A DNA stretch of 5,301 nucleotides, from NCBI GenBank assembly GCA_030624805.1, contig JAUXJL010000170.1, forward strand, positions 1-5,301. Reading direction: 5' to 3'. Shown in pieces: positions 1 to 4,767 of the stretch. The notes under the pieces are model-generated. The model was given only the letters and a program-made list of their open reading frames with translations, had not been told where the DNA came from and made no database searches. Both the position numbers and the translations under genes were made by a program. This stretch comes from Acidimicrobiia bacterium. Lineage in GTDB: Bacteria; Actinomycetota; Acidimicrobiia; Spongiisociales; SHLN01. The first letter of the stretch is position 1. Each line of letters opens with the position of its first letter.

Positions 1-552
1 AGCCACACATTGGTGAGCCAGATTCTCGATGACGCTCCGATCGACGTGATCGTCACAGCCGATCTGCGAACCATGCAGCCATTAGTAGCGGCGGGGAAGA
101 CCGCCGAAAATCCAACACTCCTGGCACGCAACCGCCTGGTAATCGCCGTCGATGAGGGAAACCCTCTAGGAATATCGTCGTTGGCCGACCTCGCACGACC
201 GGACGTCAAGCTTGTGTTGGCCGGGCCAGAGGTCCCGCTCGGTGGCTACTCAGCCGCCGTCCTGGAACGCGCCGGCGTCGACGTTCGACCGGTAAGCTTC
301 ACCGACAACGCCGTCGCGGTCTCTGGGCTGATCTCGATCGGTGAGGCCGACGCCGGTCTCGTGTACCAAACAGACCTGGGCTTTTGGAACATCGACGGGG
401 TTGCCCTGCCCGACCAAGCAAACGTCCTGGCCGAGTATTACATCGCGCCTCTAACTGAGGCGCCAAATCTGGATGGTGCCAGGCGGTTCGTCGAATTCCT
501 TCTCTCTGATGAGGGCCGCTCGCTCCTCGAGGGTTTGGGCTTTTCCGTATGA
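1..552 (+). CDS. modA: Molybdate ABC transporter substrate-binding protein, 5'-truncated
   Basis: This is the C-terminal 183 residues of a periplasmic-type binding protein that captures molybdate (possibly tungstate) outside the membrane and delivers it to the permease encoded next. The frame is open to the left edge, so the N-terminus, including the signal peptide, lies outside. The family is usually about 250 residues, so roughly 70 are missing. The TTG at 10 is only an internal codon. ModA-like landmarks in order are the ADLRTMQPLVAAG segment, ARNRLVIAV followed by GNP, ISSLADLARPDVKLVLAGPEVPLGGY, and the GEADAGLVYQTDLG block. In characterised ModA proteins these regions form the hinge and the oxyanion pocket. 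The TGA stop overlaps the permease ATG by four bases (ATGA), indicating one transcript and coupled translation. Molybdate versus tungstate cannot be decided from this part. Confidence 0.9.
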   Translation, partial: SHTLVSQILDDAPIDVIVTADLRTMQPLVAAGKTAENPTLLARNRLVIAVDEGNPLGISSLADLARPDVKLVLAGPEVPLGGYSAAVLERAGVDVRPVSFTDNAVAVSGLISIGEADAGLVYQTDLGFWNIDGVALPDQANVLAEYYIAPLTEAPNLDGARRFVEFLLSDEGRSLLEGLGFSV

Positions 553-1319
553 GAGACGTGATACCTCGACGAGTCGCCACACTGGCGGGTGCCGGCATAG
601 TGCTATTGGTGGTGCCGTTCATTGGCCTCATGATGCGCATACCCTGGACGCGGGTACTAACCGACGTCGGCGGTTCGGGAACTGCGCTCCGTCTGTCCCT
701 GGCGGTCTCGGTGCTGGCCACCCTCGTGGCGCTGGCTCTCGGAGTGCCTCTGGGTTGGACGCTGGCGCGAGGACCGATTCGCGGAAAAGGCTTGATCCGG
801 GCCATCGTGTTGCTCCCCATTGTCCTTCCCCCGGTGGTTGCCGGTGCCGCTCTGCTGGCGGCGCTCGGGCGCCGAGGATTTGTCGGGTCGGCCATCGATG
901 ACGTGTTCAGTGTGACGTTTCCGTTCACGACGGCGGGTGCGGTAATCGCAGCCACGTTCGTAGCCCTCCCATTCGTCACCCTGATCGCAGAAGCCGGCTT
1001 CCGGGCGAGCGATGTTCGCCTCGAGGAGATGGCGGCAACACTCGGAGCCGGCACGTGGCGTCGCTTCCGGCGAATCGCACTTCCACAGGCGGCACCAGCA
1101 CTGGCCGCCGGGGCTGCCCTTGGCTGGGCTCGAGCACTCGGGGAGTTCGGAGCGACAATCACATTCGCGGGAAACCTGGAGGGTCGGACCCAAACGCTTC
1201 CGCTCGCCATATTTTTTGAGCTCCAGCGAGATCCAGAAGCCGCCTTCAGCCTCAGTTTGGTTCTCGTGGCCGTTTCGGCGGCTGTGCTCACGGCCGCCCG
1301 GCGGACGTGGTTGCGCTGA
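549..1319 (+). CDS. modB: Molybdate ABC transporter permease
   Basis: This 256-residue inner-membrane permease forms the channel of the molybdate importer. Hydrophobic segments lie near residues 11-28, 48-70, 83-105, 127-149, 186-205 and 232-250. The binding-protein-dependent permease signature (EAA loop, which docks on the ATPase) is at about 159-179, starting EEMAATLGAG and ending with RRIALP. It is followed by the ARALGEFGATITFAGN segment typical of ModB/CysT-type permeases. Length is slightly above the usual ModB range of about 225-250. The ATG at 549 overlaps the upstream stop as ATGA. There is no good Shine-Dalgarno sequence within 10 bases, which fits translational coupling. The stop overlaps the start of the ATPase gene by one base. 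A sulfate or tungstate permease would look similar; the ModA-like partner favours molybdate. Confidence 0.9.
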   Translation: MRDVIPRRVATLAGAGIVLLVVPFIGLMMRIPWTRVLTDVGGSGTALRLSLAVSVLATLVALALGVPLGWTLARGPIRGKGLIRAIVLLPIVLPPVVAGAALLAALGRRGFVGSAIDDVFSVTFPFTTAGAVIAATFVALPFVTLIAEAGFRASDVRLEEMAATLGAGTWRRFRRIALPQAAPALAAGAALGWARALGEFGATITFAGNLEGRTQTLPLAIFFELQRDPEAAFSLSLVLVAVSAAVLTAARRTWLR

Positions 1320-2344
1320 TGCTGACCTGTGACTTGACTGCTCGACGCAACGGCTTCCGTCTCGAAGTGGCCTTGGATGTTGATCTTGACGAGCTGGTTG
1401 CCATCGTCGGGCCAAACGGTGCCGGCAAAACGACTCTTCTGCGGGCCCTGGCCGGCCTCGACCCGATCAGCGGCGGGTCCGTAAGAGTCGGTGGGCTCCT
1501 TTGGGAAGACGTCCAGCTCGGGATTCGCCTGCCACCTGAGAAACGGGGGGTCGGTTATGTGCCCCAAGCCGGGTTACTGTTCCCACACCTGAGTGTGCTG
1601 GACAACGTATCGTTCGGTCTCGAAGCACCCTCCCGTTCGATGGCCACCGAGTGGCTGGCACGCCTCGGGCTCGAGGATCTCGCACATGCCATGCCCGATC
1701 AACTGTCCGGTGGCCAAATGCAGCTTGTGTCCTTCGCTCGAGCCCAAGCTCGCCAACCGACCCTCTTCCTGCTCGATGAGCCATTGGCGTCGGTCGATGC
1801 GGCCAACCGGGCCGCGGTGCGTCGCATTCTGCGACGGGAGCTGTCCGCCAGTCCGGCCTATCGAATCCTCGTGACTCACGATCCACTCGAAGCAGCAGCA
1901 TTCGCCGATCGGATAGTCGTCCTTGAAGCGGGTCGGATCATTCAGACGGGTTCGATCGACGATCTCCGCAGCCACCCGCGATCCAACTATGTCGCTGAAT
2001 TGGTCGGCGTCAACTTCTTCTCCGGCGAGGCCGATTCGGGAGTCATCACGGTCGACAGCGGGGCAACCCTCATCTCTGCGTCTGCTCCAGACGGTCCGGT
2101 GTTGGCCACGGTGCATCCCCGGGCCGTTTCGCTGTACACGGCTCAGCCGAGCGGGTCACCTCGCAACGTATGGTTCGGCACCATCGCAGCCATCGAGCCG
2201 AGCCTCGACCAGGTTCGGATACACGTGACGGGTCCCATCGATCTTGTCGCCGAGGTCACCCATGCCGGCGGGCAGGCGTTCTCGGAAGGCGACGCCGTCT
2301 GGAGCGCCGTCAAGGCCACCGAAGTGATCGGCTACCCCAGGTAG
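1319..2344 (+). CDS. modC: Molybdate ABC transporter ATP-binding protein
   Basis: This 341-residue cytoplasmic ATPase powers molybdate import. Visible motifs are Walker A GPNGAGKTT (31-39), Q-loop Q83, signature LSGGQ (129-133), Walker B LFLLDEP with catalytic E154, D-loop SVD (158-160) and switch histidine H187. After about residue 228 comes a roughly 110-residue C-terminal domain matching the TOBE/Mop-like region of ModC and related importers. I chose ATG 1319, which makes a one-base TGATG overlap with the permease stop. GTG 1307 in the same frame would add four residues and is less likely. The helix after the signature reads MQLVSFARA rather than the common RQRVALARA, so both usual arginines are replaced. 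A 20-bp tandem duplication at the 3' end supplies the present TAG stop. Substrate assignment rests on the operon, since ATPases of this family are hard to tell apart. Confidence 0.9.
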   Translation: MLTCDLTARRNGFRLEVALDVDLDELVAIVGPNGAGKTTLLRALAGLDPISGGSVRVGGLLWEDVQLGIRLPPEKRGVGYVPQAGLLFPHLSVLDNVSFGLEAPSRSMATEWLARLGLEDLAHAMPDQLSGGQMQLVSFARAQARQPTLFLLDEPLASVDAANRAAVRRILRRELSASPAYRILVTHDPLEAAAFADRIVVLEAGRIIQTGSIDDLRSHPRSNYVAELVGVNFFSGEADSGVITVDSGATLISASAPDGPVLATVHPRAVSLYTAQPSGSPRNVWFGTIAAIEPSLDQVRIHVTGPIDLVAEVTHAGGQAFSEGDAVWSAVKATEVIGYPR

Positions 2345-2360
2345 TGATCGGCTACCCCAG
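2321..2360 (+). repeat. 20-bp direct tandem duplication across the modC stop
   Basis: Positions 2321-2340 and 2341-2360 are adjacent copies of a 20-mer with 19 of 20 bases identical; only the second base differs (a versus t). The first copy encodes the end of ModC (EVIGYPR). The second supplies the TAG at 2342-2344 and is otherwise outside the gene. Deleting one copy would give EVIGYPS followed by the TAG now at 2362-2364. The duplication is thus nearly neutral for the protein, changing the last residue from Ser to Arg. Replication slippage is the simplest cause. Confidence 0.9.
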
Positions 2361-2397
2361 CTAGGCCTTCCCGCCATCGCTCCGATCTCGACTGAGT

Positions 2398-2423
2398 GGA
2401 ACCAACAATCCTGGGAAGACGTT
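2398..2423 (+). promoter_or_regulatory. Possible ECF-sigma-type promoter of the selenoprotein gene
   Basis: GGAACC at 2398-2403 and CGTT at 2420-2423 are separated by 16 bases. This resembles actinobacterial ECF promoters (GGAA-type -35 and CGTT/GTT-type -10). No housekeeping -35 box sits at the right distance from the TATCTT at 2423-2428. A perfect 5-bp dyad, GAAGA-N5-TCTTC (2415-2429), overlaps the -10 region and could be an operator or chance. The inferred transcript start near 2430 would leave a very short leader before the ribosome binding site. The evidence is pattern only. Confidence 0.3.
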
Positions 2424-2432
2424 ATCTTCTGT

Positions 2433-2440
2433 AAGGGAAG
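2433..2440 (+). promoter_or_regulatory. Ribosome binding site of the selenoprotein gene
   Basis: AAGGGAAG ends three bases before the ATG at 2444, with the AAGGGA core five bases away. It is the clearest Shine-Dalgarno sequence in the window. It fixes the lipoprotein start just before a convincing signal peptide. Confidence 0.7.
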
Positions 2441-2443
2441 CCC

Positions 2444-3070
2444 ATGTACAAGATCACTTTGCTCATAGCCGTCGCCCTGGTAGCGGCCTCTTGTGGCGAT
2501 AACGGAACCACGGCCTCGACGCTGGAAAGCCTCGATGCCGTCTCTTCAGCAACGATGCCTCCAGTCGACACCAACACTTCCCCACCGAGCACCGCGGGAG
2601 ACCCCACAGACACCACCGCCCCCGACGGCCTGCCCCCCGCCGCTCCGGTCGAAATCCCCGATTCGGACTATCCGGATGTCGTAGTTGCGGATCTGGCTGG
2701 TGGCGAGGTCAATCTCAAAGAACTGGTCCTGGAGGCCGAGCCGGTCCTGCTCTGGTTCTGGGCCCCCCATTGACCCACATGTCGTCGGGAAGCTCCCGGC
2801 GTCGAGCAGTTTGCTCGAGAGAACGCAGACACAGTCACCGTCGTCGGCCTTGGTGCCCAGGACTCTTACGACGAGGCCATCGACTTCGTGGAGACCTACG
2901 GGACTAAGTCGTTTCGTATGCTGTACGACGAGTCCTTCGAATCCTGGTCCCAGCTAGGCATCCGTGGCCAGCCGATCGCGATCCTCTTTGACACCGACGG
3001 CCGAGGGCTCACCATCTGGTACGGCCCCTTCAGCGAGAGCGAAGTACTCGACCTGGCGGCATCGCTCTAG
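2444..3070 (+). CDS. Selenocysteine-containing thioredoxin-like (TlpA/redoxin-type) lipoprotein, in-frame UGA at codon 110
   Basis: This is read as one 208-residue protein with the TGA at 2771-2773 decoded as selenocysteine (U110). Residues 1-17 are a short charged and hydrophobic signal peptide ending VAAS before C17, a lipobox cysteine followed by GDNG. With no twin arginine, export by the Sec pathway and lipid anchoring outside the membrane are likely. Residues 18 to about 72 are a Thr/Pro/Ser-rich linker. The thioredoxin fold runs from about 78 to 208: VVVADLAGGEVNLKEL, then LLWFWAPH-U-PTC-RREAP with U110 and resolving C113, then TVVGLGAQDS, then GIRGQP with cis-proline P177 and ILFDTDGRG. 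Cys homologues have CxxC here, so this is a UxxC thiol:selenol oxidoreductase. After the TGA the frame stays open for 98 codons with GC-rich third positions and ends at TAG 3068-3070, sharing CTAG with the convergent gene. The physiological partner is unknown. A recent nonsense mutation is the alternative; the exact active-site position and the adjacent hairpin argue against it. Confidence 0.86.
2774..2804 (+). promoter_or_regulatory. Bacterial SECIS-like hairpin directly downstream of the in-frame UGA
   Basis: Bases 2783-2790 pair with 2794-2801 in eight consecutive pairs (one G-U), closing an AGC triloop at 2791-2793. Below an internal U-U mismatch (2782/2802), G2781-C2803 and U2780-G2804 extend the stem. 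The loop begins 17 bases after the UGA and has G as its second base. Known bacterial SECIS elements, bound by SelB, have a small apical loop about 16-37 bases after the UGA with a G in its first two positions, so this fits. The hairpin lies within codons of the CxxC helix (residues 111-121). It was folded by eye. Confidence 0.75.
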
Positions 3071-4011
3071 CCCTCCTCGGCCAACGCCAACGCCAACGTC
3101 ACTGAGAGCGATCTATGATCGCTTCCCGCTGAGGCTCCGAATGCGAACGACGTGCTGGTCAGCTCGGGGGTGTGGAGCGCGTGATCGATTGGAATCTTGA
3201 ACGGGCCCCATCCTGCCGGCCAACTGCCGGCAACCCCCCTCCCCCGCTGCGCATCGATGAGGCCCAGATCGAGCAGGTCTCGAAACGCGCCGGTCCACGG
3301 AGTGGCATTGAAGTCACCAACCAAGATCATCGGAATTTCACGATCGTCAACCCGCAGTCCGGCACCGTTCAGTTGATCGTCACGAGCAGCCGACATTCGG
3401 CCCGGCGATGACGTATGGAGAGCGAGAATCTCGACGGGCTGATCACCGATTCGTACCTCGAGGATGAGGGCGGGAACACCGGATTCTCCCAGGTTGGAGA
3501 TGTGCCCGGTGATAGAGTCGTCCCGCGACAGGGCCAGCAGTCCAATCGGAGTCTCGGCCGGTGTTCCCGTCACGGGCTGGTAGACAAGGTCGGCCGCATC
3601 TATGAGCTCGAGCAGTGGCGGGGTGACTTCCGCCAAGAAGACGATGTCGGCCTCGGCCTCCCGTATGAAATCGACTACCTCGTCCTTGTGTGGATTGGCC
3701 GCCCTTGTGTTGAGCGAAACGATCGACAGCCGGTCCGAGCCTGCCGGGGCAACGACAGATCCCCACCAATAGGGGCCGATGGCCGCCAGGTTGAGCGCCA
3801 CCCCAAGCGCCACAACGGCGATCGGGGGCCAGTAGCGATTCCAGGAGAGACCCGCCAGGGCCAAAACGCCGAGCCACAAGAACTGGACCCGGAAATTGCC
3901 GGCCAGGTCGAAGAGCCATGAGGCCGATCTCAGCACACCAAGCAGGGTGCCAACAACTGAGGCGGCGCCAACGACCAATGCGCCAATTCCCACCCACTGC
4001 TTGGCCGTCAT
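3067..4011 (-). CDS. Membrane-anchored endonuclease/exonuclease/phosphatase (EEP) family protein
   Basis: This is a 314-residue metal-dependent phosphoesterase-fold protein. Three N-terminal hydrophobic segments (about 6-26, 42-54, 62-84) precede the EEP domain (about 93-310). The catalytic landmarks are complete: SLNTR with N101, FLAEV with metal-binding E128, ALHTS with H199, VGDFN with D233 and N235, IDH 275-277 and GSDHR with D298 and H299. The family includes DNases, phosphodiesterases and sphingomyelinases; the substrate here is unknown. The domain is probably on the outer face, but the topology is not certain. I chose ATG 4011-4009, which forms a one-base TGATG overlap with the SURF1 gene and is probably coupled to it. 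ATG 4080 in the same frame would overlap SURF1 by 70 bases and add an unconvincing Cys-rich tail. The C-terminus contains a short Leu-Ala repeat. The stop shares CTAG with the convergent selenoprotein gene. Confidence 0.85.
   Translation of the reverse strand: MTAKQWVGIGALVVGAASVVGTLLGVLRSASWLFDLAGNFRVQFLWLGVLALAGLSWNRYWPPIAVVALGVALNLAAIGPYWWGSVVAPAGSDRLSIVSLNTRAANPHKDEVVDFIREAEADIVFLAEVTPPLLELIDAADLVYQPVTGTPAETPIGLLALSRDDSITGHISNLGESGVPALILEVRIGDQPVEILALHTSSPGRMSAARDDQLNGAGLRVDDREIPMILVGDFNATPWTGAFRDLLDLGLIDAQRGRGVAGSWPAGWGPFKIPIDHALHTPELTSTSFAFGASAGSDHRSLSVTLALALAEEG
3080..3097. repeat. Hexanucleotide tandem repeat (GCCAAC)x3
   Basis: Three exact copies of GCCAAC lie within the 3' end of the EEP gene. 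On the minus strand they encode the alternating Leu-Ala residues just before the terminal AEEG. This is a small simple repeat, probably prone to length variation. Confidence 0.85.
3107..3123 (+). other. Perfect 7-bp stem-loop downstream of the selenoprotein gene
   Basis: AGCGATC and GATCGCT flank a TAT loop, 37 bases after the selenoprotein stop. No T-run follows, so it is a poor intrinsic terminator. It also encodes the GSDHRS catalytic motif of the EEP protein on the other strand, which may fully explain it. It could still help end or protect the plus-strand transcript. Confidence 0.3.
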
Positions 4012-4718
4012 CAGGAATAGAATTGCTTGCGGAGATACAGGAACCAGCCGACAGAAACGACAGCCGCAAAAGCCCACCATTGGACCGCGTATGGGAGATT
4101 CGGCCGACTGGTTGGGGCCGGTAGCTCCGGCAGCACCGAGGCGAGGCCGCCTATGTCGGGATCTTCGGACACCAGGTCGAGATAGACCGGAAGTAGCGCG
4201 TTCCCGAACTGAGCGTCGAGCCGGGAAAGATCGATCCGGGCGATCGTGTCGAGGCGTCCCGACTCAGGGTTCTGGGGCCCCAACCGAGACGGCCCCTGGC
4301 TCGATCGTATTGTGCCGGTGACCAGGATTTCCAGGTCAGACTGCAACTCACCCCGAGCCGACCCCGCCGCGTCGGCGATGAACCCTCGATTGACGAGAAC
4401 CACTCCTGCCCCGGTTTCCAGAGGCACTATCTGATCGTATCCAACCTGGCCGTTGCGAGCACGAGGCCGTAGCTCGAGTTGGGCCGCGTAATCGTACCGG
4501 CCGGTCACGAAGGCCCTCTGCAACTCGACGCCTGGGCCGGCGCCTCGGCTCAGGTCTACCGGGTCTGCCGCCAATCTGGCCTCGAGGACTGCATTGTCGT
4601 CCTGCTGTTGGAAGTGACGGCCCAGCTGCCAGAACCCGAGCACGATAAACGCGCTTGTAATGACAACAACGAGGACGTGGCCGGTCAGCCACCGGGGCTT
4701 GAGGAGAGGAGATGACAT
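4011..4718 (-). CDS. SURF1-family cytochrome oxidase assembly protein
   Basis: This 235-residue membrane protein is of the SURF1/Shy1 family, which helps assemble haem-copper cytochrome oxidase, notably haem a insertion into subunit I. It has the standard two-helix hairpin layout. TM1 at about 12-28 runs into FWQLGRH (29-35). A central extracytoplasmic domain contains GYDQIVPLETGAGVVLVNRG (93-112). The C-terminal NLPYAVQWWAFA (207-218) leads into TM2 and a basic LRKQF end. These are the family's characteristic conserved blocks, and the length is normal for bacteria. The ATG at 4718-4716 has a possible GGACAGG-like ribosome site about ten bases upstream. Its stop overlaps the EEP start (TGATG). 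The upstream gamma-glutamyltransferase gene ends 49 bases before it on the same strand, so one transcript may carry all three. No oxidase subunit gene is in the window. Confidence 0.9.
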   Translation of the reverse strand: MSSPLLKPRWLTGHVLVVVITSAFIVLGFWQLGRHFQQQDDNAVLEARLAADPVDLSRGAGPGVELQRAFVTGRYDYAAQLELRPRARNGQVGYDQIVPLETGAGVVLVNRGFIADAAGSARGELQSDLEILVTGTIRSSQGPSRLGPQNPESGRLDTIARIDLSRLDAQFGNALLPVYLDLVSEDPDIGGLASVLPELPAPTSRPNLPYAVQWWAFAAVVSVGWFLYLRKQFYS

Positions 4719-4767
4719 GGAGATTGACCTGTCCGTTCAGTGTACGGGCACGAGCGAGACGACCGGG
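4719..4767 (-). other. 49-bp spacer between ggt-like and SURF1 genes
   Basis: This short spacer holds a possible weak ribosome binding site for the SURF1 gene. I see no convincing promoter or terminator hairpin in it, which fits read-through from the upstream gene. Confidence 0.5.

Noticed and set aside
1307..1318. GTG at 1307 as the modC start
   Set aside because: ATG 1319 gives the usual TGATG overlap and the normal ModC N-terminus; GTG adds only four residues inside the permease gene.
299..1567. A 422-codon open frame on the minus strand across modA, modB and modC
   Set aside because: Its Arg/Ser/Ala-rich translation has no recognisable domain and mirrors three well-supported genes on the plus strand; it is a GC-driven shadow.
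2363..2368. AGGCCT palindrome after modC as a terminator
   Set aside because: It is a 6-bp palindrome with no loop or T-run and is expected by chance in GC-rich DNA.
2444..2773. A stand-alone 109-residue lipoprotein ending at TGA 2771
   Set aside because: It would end inside the thioredoxin active-site motif, one residue after FWAPH, leaving a non-functional half-fold. The frame continues with the matching second half.
2888..3070. A separate 60-residue gene starting at ATG 2888
   Set aside because: It is in frame with the upstream lipoprotein, has no ribosome binding site, and encodes only the C-terminal part of the thioredoxin fold.
2444..3070. Pseudogene by nonsense mutation
   Set aside because: No frameshift or second stop is present, downstream codon use is normal, the TGA is exactly at the Cys position where Sec occurs, and a SECIS-like hairpin follows. 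It cannot be excluded without sel genes, so confidence is below 0.9.
3107..3123. Rho-independent terminator for the selenoprotein transcript
   Set aside because: The stem is perfect but no T-run follows, and the same bases encode the conserved SDH motif of the EEP protein, so it is kept only as a stem-loop.
3415..3921. A 168-codon plus-strand open frame inside the EEP gene
   Set aside because: It is antisense to a gene with complete catalytic motifs, and its translation resembles no family I recognise.
4012..4080. N-terminal extension of the EEP protein from ATG 4080
   Set aside because: It would lie wholly within the SURF1 coding end and encode an odd Cys-rich stretch. ATG 4011 is coupled to the SURF1 stop and precedes a good membrane segment.
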